From the NCBI RefSeq assembly GCF_019392335.1, contig NZ_JAHXRQ010000001.1:186001-250000 (forward strand): a stretch of 64,000 bases of DNA, in the 5' to 3' direction. The stretch's first letter is position 1; each line of letters opens with the position of its first letter. The notes below the pieces were generated by a model. That model did no database searches. It saw only the letters and a program-made list of their open reading frames with translations, and had not been told where the DNA came from. Positions 25,214 to 33,583 of this stretch are shown one piece after another. Origin of the DNA: Mameliella sp. CS4. Its GTDB lineage: Bacteria; Pseudomonadota; Alphaproteobacteria; Rhodobacterales; Rhodobacteraceae. Made by a program: the position numbers and the translations under genes.

Positions 25214-26401
25214 ATGACGCGATACATCCTTTTGCGGGACAAGACCCGGAACTGGCGCAGACCGCGCGTCCCCCTTGTGCGCGACATCGCGCCAGAGGAT
25301 GCCGATGCCCCCGCCGACCCGCAGATCGAGGTGGCCGAGCTGACGCCGGACGACCTGCGCAAGACCGCCGGGGACCGCGATCTGCTGACCATCCAGCCCG
25401 CCATGCCGACCCGCCTGCTGACCCCCGAACCGATGGACGAGCTGCGCGCCTGCGACATGGTTCCGGGCTGGGGACTGCGGGCCACCGGCGCGGACTGGAC
25501 CTCGATGACCGGCGCCGGGGTGCGGGTGGCGCTGCTGGACACGGGGATCGACGCCGGGCACCCCTGCTTTGCCGGGGTCGAGGTGACGGCACGGGACTTC
25601 GCCGGAACCGGTGTCGCGGATGCCAACGGACACGGCACGCATATGGCCGGCACCGTGCTGGGCCGCGACCTGGGCGGCACGCGGATCGGCGTGGCGCGGG
25701 GGATCGCCGACTTGCTGGTGGGCAAGGTGCTGGCCGACAACGGGCGCGGCAAGTCCGAGGATTTCCTGAACGCCTTGCTCTGGGCCGTGCGGGAAAAGGC
25801 ACAGATCGTCGGCTTTGCGCTGGCCTTCGATACCGCGGCCCAGATCGAGGCGCTGGTCGACGAAGGCTACCCCCTGCCGCTGGCCACGGCGGCGGCGGTC
25901 CATGCCTATCGCGGCAACCTGCGCATCTGCGAAATGCTGTTGCAGATGATCGGCGGCGGAGAGGTACCGCTGATGCTGGGCGCCGTGGGCAACGACTCGC
26001 TGCGCACCATCGCGCATGAATTCGAGACCGGCCCCGTTGCCCCGGCTGCCGCGGCGGGTGTGCTGGCGGTGGGCGCCTGCGGACCGGGCGAAGATGGGTT
26101 CTGCCCCGCGCCTTTCACCAACGCGGGCGCCGCCGTGGTGGCGCCGGGTGTGGGCATCATCTCGGCAGGGCCGGACGGCGGGTTGCGCCCGCTGAACGGC
26201 ACGTCGATGGCATTGGCGCATGCGGCGGGCCTCGCGGCGCTCTGGGTCGAGAAGATGCGCGCCGAGAACAAGACCGTGACGGCGCAGACGCTGGCGGCGC
26301 GCCTGATCCGCTCTGCCACCTATGACCCGCTTTGCCCCGGCGCCTCTTACATCGACTGCGGCAGAGGGTTGATCCAGGCCCCCGAAGGATCGCTGGACTG
26401 A
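25214..26401 (+). CDS. Subtilisin-like (S8) serine peptidase without signal peptide
   Basis: The 395-residue protein has the complete subtilase triad: Asp in VALLDTGIDAGHP, His in NGHGTHMAGTVLG and Ser in NGTSMALAHAAGLAAL, with the oxyanion-hole Asn in AVGNDS. About 95 residues precede the domain and start MTRYILLRDKTRNWRRPRVP; no signal peptide is seen, so it may act in the cytoplasm. I chose ATG 25214; a TTG at 25196 would add six residues. A 178-residue glycolipid-binding-like gene follows 57 nt downstream on the same strand. Confidence 0.9.
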   Translation: MTRYILLRDKTRNWRRPRVPLVRDIAPEDADAPADPQIEVAELTPDDLRKTAGDRDLLTIQPAMPTRLLTPEPMDELRACDMVPGWGLRATGADWTSMTGAGVRVALLDTGIDAGHPCFAGVEVTARDFAGTGVADANGHGTHMAGTVLGRDLGGTRIGVARGIADLLVGKVLADNGRGKSEDFLNALLWAVREKAQIVGFALAFDTAAQIEALVDEGYPLPLATAAAVHAYRGNLRICEMLLQMIGGGEVPLMLGAVGNDSLRTIAHEFETGPVAPAAAAGVLAVGACGPGEDGFCPAPFTNAGAAVVAPGVGIISAGPDGGLRPLNGTSMALAHAAGLAALWVEKMRAENKTVTAQTLAARLIRSATYDPLCPGASYIDCGRGLIQAPEGSLD

Positions 26402-26458
26402 CTGACGCCACGACAGGGACAACGTGCTAGACTGGCGTCGATAGGAGGAGGCACAGCC

Positions 26459-26995
26459 ATGATCGCAGGAGCCTATGCCGTCTTGTGGGTCCGCCAGGAC
26501 GGGCCGGGAAATGACGCATGCCGTTTCGCAGAGGCCGAGGGCGGCTTTCTGATCGACGGGTCATCCACCGATGCGGACTGGACCGCGTTGCGGTATCGCA
26601 TTCGCGCCCGCGGCGACGGGACGACGCGCCGTGTCCGCATCGGTGCCCGGTCCCGCATCTTCATTCAGCGCAACGCAGAGGGCGACTGGATGCTGAACGG
26701 GGCACCCGCCCCGGAGGTCGCCGGAGCCAAGGATATCCATCTTGGCTTTACCCCCGCCGCGCTGACCCTGCCGATCCGGCGCCTCGCGCTTGGTATCGGA
26801 GACGAAGCCGAAGTCGATCTTGCCAGCCTGGACCTGGACCAGCCGCGCCTGACCCCTCTGCGCCTGACCATCCGGCGGACGGCAAAGGACAAATACCAGA
26901 CCGCCGAGACAGACAGTGGGAGCACGTCCAACCTGACAGTGGATGCGCAGGGGATCGTGCGCGCCGTCGAGGGGCGCTGGATCGCGCAGAAGTAA
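26459..26995 (+). CDS. Putative glycolipid-binding family protein
   Basis: The 178-residue protein resembles the Glycolipid_bind family (DUF1089): ADWTALRYRIRARGDGTTRR, then GDWMLNGAPAPEVAGAKDIH and the conserved LPIRRLALGIGDEAEVD, ending with LTVDAQGIVRAVEGRW. Family members fold into a beta barrel that may bind lipid; their role is unknown. A very strong Shine-Dalgarno sequence (AGGAGGAGG) lies 7 nt before the ATG. It may be co-transcribed with the upstream peptidase gene. Confidence 0.7.
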   Translation: MIAGAYAVLWVRQDGPGNDACRFAEAEGGFLIDGSSTDADWTALRYRIRARGDGTTRRVRIGARSRIFIQRNAEGDWMLNGAPAPEVAGAKDIHLGFTPAALTLPIRRLALGIGDEAEVDLASLDLDQPRLTPLRLTIRRTAKDKYQTAETDSGSTSNLTVDAQGIVRAVEGRWIAQK

Positions 26996-27014
26996 CGCGC
27001 GACGCGCGTGGGCC

Positions 27015-29822
27015 TTAGTGCGCCTCGGCCCAGTTTGCGCCTTGCCCCGCGTCCACCACCAGCGGCACGTCCAGTTTCACCACCGGGTCACAGGCACTTT
27101 CCATGACCTCTTTCGCCACGCCGATCAACTCGTCTACAGCGCCCTTCTCGACCTCGAAGAGCAGTTCGTCGTGCACCTGCAACAGCATCCGCGCGGGCAG
27201 GTCCGCGATGGCATCGGGCATCCGCACCATCGCACGCCGGATGATGTCGGCGGCTGTGCCCTGGATCGGCGCGTTGATCGCGGCGCGTTTGGCAAAGCCC
27301 GCGCGCGGCCCCTTGGCGCCGATCTCGGGCGTGTGGATCTGGCGTCCGAACAGCGTCTCGACCCGCTTGTGTTCCTTGGCGAATTCCACCGTGTTGTCCA
27401 TGTAGGTCTTGATGCCGGGGAACCGTTCAAAGTAGCGGTCGATAAACCCCTGCGCCTCGGACCTCGGAATCCGCAGGTTCCGCGCCAGACCAAAGCCCGA
27501 GATCCCGTAGATCACGCCAAAGTTGATCGCTTTTGCCTGCCGCCGGATATCCGGCGTCATCTCGTCCAGCGGCACGTTGAACATCTCGCTGGCCGTCATG
27601 GCGTGAATGTCCTGCCCGTCGCGGAAGGCCTGTTTCAGCGCCGGCAGGTCGGCCATATGGGCGAGGATGCGCAGTTCGATCTGGGAATAGTCGAGGCTGA
27701 CCAGCACCTGCCCCTCGGGCGCGATAAAGGCGGTGCGGATGCGGCGCCCTTCCTCTGACCTCACGGGGATGTTCTGCAGGTTCGGATCGTTCGAGGCCAG
27801 CCGCCCGGTGTTCGCACCCGCGATGCTGTACGAGGTGTGCACCCGCCCCGTATCCGCGTTGATGTGTTCCTGCAAAGCGTCGGTATAGGTCGATTTCAGC
27901 TTGGACACCTGCCGCCAGTCCAGCACCCGGCGCGGCAGTTCGTATTCCGTCGCCAGATCCTCCAGCACATCCGCCCCGGTGGAATATTTGCCGTTCTTGC
28001 CGCGCTTGCCGCCCTCAAGGCTCATCTTGTCGAACAGGATTTCGCCCAATTGCGCAGGGCTGCCGACGTTGAACTTTTCCCCCGCCAGCTCGTGGATCTC
28101 CTCTTCGAGCTGGGCCATCTTCTGGGCAAAGGCGCTGGACATGTTGCGCAGCACCTCGCGGTCGACCTTGATGCCGGTCATCTCCATCTGCGCCAGCACC
28201 GGCACCATCGGGCGTTCCAGCCCCTCGTAAACGCGCGTGACCTTGGCCCGGTGCAGCTGCGGCTTGAACACCTTCGCGAGGCGCAGGGTGATGTCCGCGT
28301 CCTCGGCGGCATAGCGCGTGGCCTTGTCGATGGGCACATGGTCAAAGGTGATCTGGCTCTTGCCGCTGCCGATGATCTCCTTGATCGGGATCGGCGTGTG
28401 GCTGAGATAGCGTTCGGCCAGCGCATCCATCCCGTGCGTGTGCAGCCCGGCATTCATCGCGTAGGACATCAGCATCGTGTCGTCGATCGGCGCGATCTGC
28501 ACGCCATACCGCGCCATGACCTTGGCGTCGTATTTCATGTTCTGGCCGATCTTCATCACCGCCGGGTCCTCCAGCAGCGGTTTCAGCGCCTCCAGGGCCT
28601 GATCCAGCGGGATCTGCCCCTCTGTCAGTTCCTTGGATTCGAACAGCCCCTCTCCGCTTTCGCCGCGATGGGTCAGCGGGATATAGCAGGCGTGCCCGGG
28701 ATCGACGCAGAGCGAGATGCCGACCAGATCGCAGGTCATCTCGTTCAGGCCCGTGGTTTCCGTGTCAAAGGCCACGGTGCCACGTTCATTCGCGCGGTCG
28801 ATCCATTTCTGCAGTGCCTCCATGTCCGCGACGGTTTCGTACCGTTCCGGGTCGATGGCGGGCCAGTCCGGGTCCTCGTCACGCGGATTGGCGCCCTCGG
28901 GCGTGGTATCGGGGATCACCGGCGCCTCAACCCCCAGGCCGTCGGCGATGCGCTTGGTCAGGGTGCGAAACTCCATTTCCGTCAGGAAGCCCAGCAGCAC
29001 ATCCGGTTCCGGGTCGCGCACCTCGAGATCGTCCAGCGTAAAGGGCAGGTCCATGCCCTCGTCCAGCTGCACCAGCTTTTTCGAAAGCTCGATCTGGTCG
29101 CGCTTTTCGATCAGGGTCTGGCGCCGCTTGGGCTGCTTGATCTCCTCGGCGCGGTCGAGCAATTCCTCAAGCGAGCCGTATTCGTTGATCAGCAGGGCCG
29201 CCGTCTTGATCCCGATGCCCGGCGCGCCGGGCACGTTGTCGACCGAATCCCCCGCCAGCGCCTGAACGTCCACCACCCGTTCGGGCGGGACGCCGAATTT
29301 CTCCATCACGCCTTCACGGTCGATGAGCTTGTTCTTCATCGGGTCCAGCATTTCGACGCCGTCGCCGACAAGCTGCATCAGGTCCTTGTCCGACGACAGG
29401 ATCGTGACCCGCCCGCCCGCCTCGCGCGCGCGGCAGGCCAGGGTTGCCATGATGTCGTCGGCCTCGAACCCCTCGATTTCCTTGCAGGCGATGTTGAACG
29501 CCTCTGTCGCCTGCCGGGTCAGCGGGATCTGCGGGCGCAGGTCCTCTGGCATGGCCTCGCGGTTGGCCTTGTACTGGTCGTAGAGGTCGTTGCGGAAAGT
29601 ATGGCTGCCCTTGTCAAAGACGACGGCCACATGGGTGGGCGCATCCGGGCCGGTGTTCCCTTCGACGTAGCGGTGCAGCATGTTGCAAAAGCCCGAGACC
29701 GCGCCGATGGGCAACCCGTCGCTCTTGCGGGTCAGGGGCGGCAAGGCGTGGAAGGCCCGAAAGATATAGGCCGAACCGTCGATCAGATGCAGGTGGCATC
29801 CCTTGCCGAAAGTGCTGGCCAT
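27015..29822 (-). CDS. polA: DNA polymerase I
   Basis: The 935-residue protein has all three activities. The N-terminal 5'-3' exonuclease (about 1-290) starts near LIDGSAYIFRAFHALPPL and carries GFEADDIMATLA. The 3'-5' exonuclease has GTVAFDTETTGLNEM and intact proofreading acidic residues. The polymerase domain shows motif A VSLDYSQIELRILAHMADL, motif B RRQAKAINFGVIYG and motif C LLQVHDELLFEVE. It fills gaps in repair and removes Okazaki primers. It is a single gene. Confidence 0.97.
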   Translation of the reverse strand: MASTFGKGCHLHLIDGSAYIFRAFHALPPLTRKSDGLPIGAVSGFCNMLHRYVEGNTGPDAPTHVAVVFDKGSHTFRNDLYDQYKANREAMPEDLRPQIPLTRQATEAFNIACKEIEGFEADDIMATLACRAREAGGRVTILSSDKDLMQLVGDGVEMLDPMKNKLIDREGVMEKFGVPPERVVDVQALAGDSVDNVPGAPGIGIKTAALLINEYGSLEELLDRAEEIKQPKRRQTLIEKRDQIELSKKLVQLDEGMDLPFTLDDLEVRDPEPDVLLGFLTEMEFRTLTKRIADGLGVEAPVIPDTTPEGANPRDEDPDWPAIDPERYETVADMEALQKWIDRANERGTVAFDTETTGLNEMTCDLVGISLCVDPGHACYIPLTHRGESGEGLFESKELTEGQIPLDQALEALKPLLEDPAVMKIGQNMKYDAKVMARYGVQIAPIDDTMLMSYAMNAGLHTHGMDALAERYLSHTPIPIKEIIGSGKSQITFDHVPIDKATRYAAEDADITLRLAKVFKPQLHRAKVTRVYEGLERPMVPVLAQMEMTGIKVDREVLRNMSSAFAQKMAQLEEEIHELAGEKFNVGSPAQLGEILFDKMSLEGGKRGKNGKYSTGADVLEDLATEYELPRRVLDWRQVSKLKSTYTDALQEHINADTGRVHTSYSIAGANTGRLASNDPNLQNIPVRSEEGRRIRTAFIAPEGQVLVSLDYSQIELRILAHMADLPALKQAFRDGQDIHAMTASEMFNVPLDEMTPDIRRQAKAINFGVIYGISGFGLARNLRIPRSEAQGFIDRYFERFPGIKTYMDNTVEFAKEHKRVETLFGRQIHTPEIGAKGPRAGFAKRAAINAPIQGTAADIIRRAMVRMPDAIADLPARMLLQVHDELLFEVEKGAVDELIGVAKEVMESACDPVVKLDVPLVVDAGQGANWAEAH

Positions 29823-29899
29823 GTCTCGTCTCCCGCTCAGGTCATGTCACGCATGATGTGCCATGAACCGCGGCGGGGTGCCAGCGGCGGATTTCAGCT

Positions 29900-30595
29900 T
29901 TAGCGCGCCGCCACCACCGGATGCGGTACGGCGGCCGCCAGGAAGACCGCCACGAAAAAGACGATGGAGGCCGCAACCACCAGTCCATGCCAGATCGTGT
30001 TGTGGAACCGCAGGCGCGAGGCCATCAGGAAGGGTGTTCCGATGGAATAAAGCACACCCCCCACCACCATCAGCACGCAGACCGACAGGGGCAGGGCCGC
30101 CAGCAGGTCCCAACCGCCGATCACCACGGCCCAGCCGGTGGCCAGGCACATCAGCACCGCCAGCCCCGCGGGCAGACGCCGTTTGAACAGCGTCACTGCC
30201 GCGGCCCCTGCCGCCGCGCTCCAGACAGCGGCGAGCAGGCCCGATCCTGTGCCCGACAACAGCGCGAAGGGCGTATAGGTGCCTGCGATCTTGAGGTGGA
30301 TGGCCGACATGTCCAGCCGCCGGAACAGCTCCGTCAGATGCGGACGCCCGACGTGGTTGTACAACAAAGAGGCGGTCAGCATCACGATCAGCGTGCCGCC
30401 ATAGATCGACACGCCGACGATCCCGGCCATATCCCCCCGCCAGATCGCTGTCAGGGTGATCAGCACCGGCACAGCCGCCAGGGCCATGACCAGCGCGGCC
30501 AGGTGCACGGCCATGTCGCTGGCCAGTTCCGCCCGGCTATAGGCCCGCTCATCGCGGTCCGGCAGGGCGATGGGGATGTCCCGTTGTGCCGTCAT
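29900..30595 (-). CDS. Hemolysin III / PAQR-family membrane protein
   Basis: The 231-residue protein has seven predicted hydrophobic segments, starting MTAQRDIPIALPDRDERAYS. It contains the family features SRAELASDMAVHLAAL (first His), SLLYNHVGRPHLTELFRRLD with the conserved H and D, HLKIAGTYTPFALL, and the late FHNTIWHGLVVAASI with the zinc-type His. Bacterial members (TrhA/YqfA) are linked to membrane-energy homeostasis; haemolysis is historical naming. The start at 30595 fits other members better than the longer frame. Confidence 0.88.
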   Translation of the reverse strand: MTAQRDIPIALPDRDERAYSRAELASDMAVHLAALVMALAAVPVLITLTAIWRGDMAGIVGVSIYGGTLIVMLTASLLYNHVGRPHLTELFRRLDMSAIHLKIAGTYTPFALLSGTGSGLLAAVWSAAAGAAAVTLFKRRLPAGLAVLMCLATGWAVVIGGWDLLAALPLSVCVLMVVGGVLYSIGTPFLMASRLRFHNTIWHGLVVAASIVFFVAVFLAAAVPHPVVAAR

Positions 30596-30662
30596 AAGGT
30601 CAGGGTATCCGCACGAGGGTTGAATGCAAACACCCTGACATGGACAGGTAAGCAACTCGTGA

Positions 30663-30696
30663 CCAGGGATGACAGCCGCGCGGCTGCCATCCCTGG
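30663..30696. terminator. Strong hairpin downstream of the pirin gene
   Basis: CCAGGGATG (30663-30671) pairs with CATCCCTGG (30688-30696), and the interior AGCCGCGCGGCT is also self-complementary. It begins just after the pirin stop codon (30704, minus strand). There is no T-run, so it may be a Rho-assisted stop or a stabilising hairpin. Confidence 0.45.
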
Positions 30697-30703
30697 GTTT
30701 CGA

Positions 30704-31615
30704 TCAATGGGCGGGCTTGATGAAGGTGCCGTTGTGCAGATCCTGCATTGCCTTGCGCAGCTCTCCTTGGGTGTTCATCACGATGGGCCCGTGCCAGGCG
30801 ACAGGCTCCTGGATCGGCTTGCCCGCAACCAGCAGGAACCGGACACCCTCGGGACCGGCGCTGACCTTGACCTCGTCGCCATTCCCGAAGCGCACCAGCG
30901 TCCGGTTGCCCGACATGTCGCGGATGTTGACCTCTTGCCCGCCGAATTCCTTTTCGACGCGCACGCCCACAGGGTCCGCCGCCTCGGCAAAGCGTCCGGA
31001 CCCGGCAAAGACATAGGCAAAGGCATTGGCCCGGGTGTCGATGGGCAGCACCTTGGTCACGTTCGGCGGCACCGACACATCGAGGTACAGAGGATCGGCG
31101 GCGATCCCGTCGACGGGCCCGCGCTTGCCCCAGAAAGACCCGGTGACAACCTTCACCCGCGTCCCGTCGTCCTCGATGATCTCGGGGATGTCCGCGCCCT
31201 GGATGTCCTGGTAACGCGGCGCCGTCATCTTCAAGGACGACGGCAGGTTCGCCCAGAGCTGAAAGCCGTGCATCTGGCCCCTGGCATTCCCGCGCGGCAT
31301 TTCCTGATGCAGGATGCCGGACCCGGCTGTCATCCACTGCACCGACCCGGCGCCAAGCACGCCCTCGTTGCCCAGCGAATCGCCATGCGTCACCTCGCCC
31401 TCAAGGACATAGGTGATGGTCTCGATCCCCCGGTGCGGATGCCAGGGAAAGCCTTTCAGATAATGCGCCGGGTCTTCGTTGCGGAAATCGTCCAGCAACA
31501 GGAAGGGATCGCTCTCTGACGTATCGCCAAAGCCGAAAACGCGGTGCAGGTGCACGCCGGCGCCCTCCAGCGTGGGCTGCGCGGCGGATTGAGAGGTGAC
31601 AGGTCGGAAGGTCAT
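30704..31615 (-). CDS. Pirin-family protein
   Basis: The 303-residue bicupin protein has the pirin metal site in GFPWHPHRGIETITYVLEGE (His pair) and GSVQWMTAGSGILHQEMP (His and Glu). Pirins are non-haem iron proteins; some act as quercetin 2,3-dioxygenase, others as redox-sensitive regulators. AGGAG 7 nt upstream supports ATG 31615. It appears to be transcribed on its own. Confidence 0.92.
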   Translation of the reverse strand: MTFRPVTSQSAAQPTLEGAGVHLHRVFGFGDTSESDPFLLLDDFRNEDPAHYLKGFPWHPHRGIETITYVLEGEVTHGDSLGNEGVLGAGSVQWMTAGSGILHQEMPRGNARGQMHGFQLWANLPSSLKMTAPRYQDIQGADIPEIIEDDGTRVKVVTGSFWGKRGPVDGIAADPLYLDVSVPPNVTKVLPIDTRANAFAYVFAGSGRFAEAADPVGVRVEKEFGGQEVNIRDMSGNRTLVRFGNGDEVKVSAGPEGVRFLLVAGKPIQEPVAWHGPIVMNTQGELRKAMQDLHNGTFIKPAH

Positions 31616-31713
31616 GGCAAACTCCTCATGGGTTTGCCACAACATAGGGTGCGCCGCGCGCCGCCCCAATCATCACCCGCGCACAGTGCCTGTGACGCGC
31701 CTCACAGTGGCGT

Positions 31714-31893
31714 TCAGGCTTTGCCCTCGAAATCCTTGTGCACGTATTTCGCGTCGCAATAGGGGCATTCGACAAAGCCGGTCTCAAGCGGGATCTGCAA
31801 CCAGACCCGGGGATGGCCCAGGGCCCCTTCGCCGCCGTCACAGGCGATGCGATAGCTCTCGACAATCTTCGTCTCGGGCGCTTGGGTCGTCAT
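31714..31893 (-). CDS. Small zinc-finger (zf-CHCC) protein
   Basis: The 59-residue protein has the C-x-His-x-C-x2-C zinc site: [20 protein letters not shown] followed by [12 protein letters not shown]. This is the bacterial counterpart of the NDUFS6 zinc-finger domain of respiratory complex I and is widespread in alphaproteobacteria, usually near no complex I genes. The role may be in complex I assembly, but that is inference. The start at 31893 leaves the normal length; a longer upstream frame is not supported. Confidence 0.8.
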   Translation of the reverse strand: MTTQAPETKIVESYRIACDGGEGALGHPRVWLQIPLETGFVECPYCDAKYVHKDFEGKA

Positions 31894-31930
31894 CTGGTTC
31901 CCTTTCGCGATGCTCTGGCCTATTTGCCTT

Positions 31931-32896
31931 ATGACCAAAGCCGAAGATAGGAGCAAGCCGTTGGACAAGGGGCAGAATGACGCCGCAATCCGCATCGAGG
32001 GCCTGACCAAGACCTACGCGGGCGGCAAACAGGCACTGAAGGGCGTCGATCTTGCGGTGCCTGCAGGCTCGGTCTTTGGCCTGCTGGGGCCGAACGGCGC
32101 GGGCAAATCGACGCTGATCAACATCCTCGCCGGTCTGGTGATCAAGACCGCGGGCAAGGTGCAGATCTGGGGCTGGGACCAGGACCGAAACCCGCGGCAA
32201 AGCCGCGCCGCCATCGGTGTCATGCCACAGGAACTCAACCTCGACCCGTTCTTTACCCCGCGCGGGGCACTGGACGTGCAGGCGGGGCTTTACGGCGTGC
32301 CGAAATCGCAACGCCGCACCGACGAGATCCTGGAAATGGTCGGCCTCACGGACAAGGCCGAGGCCTACGCCCGGACGCTGAGCGGCGGCATGAGCCGCCG
32401 CCTGCTGCTGGCCAAGGCATTGGTACATTCGCCGCAGGTGCTGGTGCTGGACGAACCCACGGCAGGGGTCGACATCGAGTTGCGCCAGATGCTCTGGAAC
32501 AACGTCCGCAAGCTCAACCGCGAGCGTGGCATGACCATCATCCTCACAACCCACTACCTCGAAGAGGCCGAAGAGATGTGTGATGAGATCGCCATCATCA
32601 ACCACGGCCAGCTGGTGGCGCAGGACAGCACGTCCAACCTGCTGGGCCGGCTCGACGCGCGCACGATGGTGATCCAGCCGGAAGAGGCCCCGGCACAGCT
32701 GCCCCAGGCCCCCGGGATCGAGTCCGAGACCCGCCCCGATGGCAGCCTCGCGCTCACCTATCGCTCGACCCAGACCAGCGCCGAAGAGGTGCTGGCCGCG
32801 GTGCAATCAGCCGGCATCCGCATCCGCGAACTCCGCACCGAGGAGCCGGACCTCGAGGACGTCTTCCTCGCCCTGACCAGCAGCAACGCGGCCTGA
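31931..32896 (+). CDS. ABC transporter ATP-binding protein (no permease nearby)
   Basis: The 321-residue ATPase has Walker [17 protein letters not shown], signature [16 protein letters not shown], Walker [16 protein letters not shown] and the His switch in [15 protein letters not shown]. It belongs to the NodI/ABC-2 exporter subgroup, with a C-terminal extension of about 80 residues. Genes on both sides are on the opposite strand and encode no membrane partner, so it must work with a permease encoded elsewhere. The start at 31931 (MTKAEDRSK) is the likely one. Confidence 0.88.
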   Translation: MTKAEDRSKPLDKGQNDAAIRIEGLTKTYAGGKQALKGVDLAVPAGSVFGLLGPNGAGKSTLINILAGLVIKTAGKVQIWGWDQDRNPRQSRAAIGVMPQELNLDPFFTPRGALDVQAGLYGVPKSQRRTDEILEMVGLTDKAEAYARTLSGGMSRRLLLAKALVHSPQVLVLDEPTAGVDIELRQMLWNNVRKLNRERGMTIILTTHYLEEAEEMCDEIAIINHGQLVAQDSTSNLLGRLDARTMVIQPEEAPAQLPQAPGIESETRPDGSLALTYRSTQTSAEEVLAAVQSAGIRIRELRTEEPDLEDVFLALTSSNAA

Positions 32897-32914
32897 ACGC
32901 GCCGGATCTTTTTT

Positions 32915-32968
32915 GAGTATTTTCAGAGAGAAGAAACCCTGCCGCTTCTTCTCTCCGGAAAATACTCC
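32915..32968. repeat. Repeat family A, copy 2 (inverted pair)
   Basis: GAGTATTTTC plus AGAGAGAAGAA (32915-32935) is followed after 10 nt by the complementary arm TTCTTCTCTC plus CGGAAAATACTC (32946-32967). The result is a long imperfect hairpin between two convergent genes (ABC ATPase and HIT), so it may act as a bidirectional terminator. T residues flank it on the left. Confidence 0.75.
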
Positions 32969-33090
32969 GGCCAAGCGTCATCCGTCTGCGAAACAAGTGC
33001 CAGAGGCGGCGGCTCCCCACATGCCCCGAGCCCGGAGGCCGGAGGCCGCAGGGCGAGACATCCTGTGCGCCCGCAGGGCGCGCCTTTGGC

Positions 33091-33459
33091 TTATGCCTTT
33101 TCCAGCATCCGGCCCAGCGGGCGGCCGGCCAGGATGTGAACATGCAGATGCGGCACTTCCTGCACGCCGTCGCGGCCCGCATTGGAAATCAGCCGGTAGC
33201 CGCCAGCTTCCAGCCCTTCCATCCGGCAGACTTCTCCGATCACCCGGTTGAAATCCAGGATCTCGGCGTCCGACGCCTCTTGCGCGAAATGGTCGTAGCA
33301 GACGTAGGCGCCCTTGGGGATCACCAGCACGTGCACCGGCGCCTGCGGATAGATGTCGCGAAAGGCCAGCGTATGCTCGGTCTCCAGCACCGTCTTGTTG
33401 GGGATCTCGCCGGTCAGGATCTTGGCGAAGATGTTTTTCGGATCGTAGGTATAGGCCAT
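33091..33459 (-). CDS. HIT-family nucleotide-binding protein
   Basis: The 122-residue protein has the histidine triad HLHVHILAGRPLG near residue 110 and the N-terminal FAKILTGEIPNKTVLETEHT of the HINT/HinT branch. Members hydrolyse nucleoside phosphoramidates or acyl-AMPs. The start at 33459 (MAYTYDPKNIFAKI) is the normal family start; the longer open frame upstream is not coding. Convergent with the ABC ATPase gene. Confidence 0.93.
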   Translation of the reverse strand: MAYTYDPKNIFAKILTGEIPNKTVLETEHTLAFRDIYPQAPVHVLVIPKGAYVCYDHFAQEASDAEILDFNRVIGEVCRMEGLEAGGYRLISNAGRDGVQEVPHLHVHILAGRPLGRMLEKA

Positions 33460-33583
33460 GCCGCGCGTCCTGTTGCTGCTGGGGCTGTGTCTGGTGGATG
33501 TCCTGCCCCGGATCGGGGGCGGATCTTGCCCTTGGCATAGCCCCTGCGGCGGGGAACGCCACCGCTTTCTTGAGGCGCGCGGC

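Noticed and set aside
27837..29903. 688-codon open frame opposite polA
   Set aside because: It is a shadow of the GC-rich polA codons: composition is His/Arg/Gln-rich and no domain is seen.
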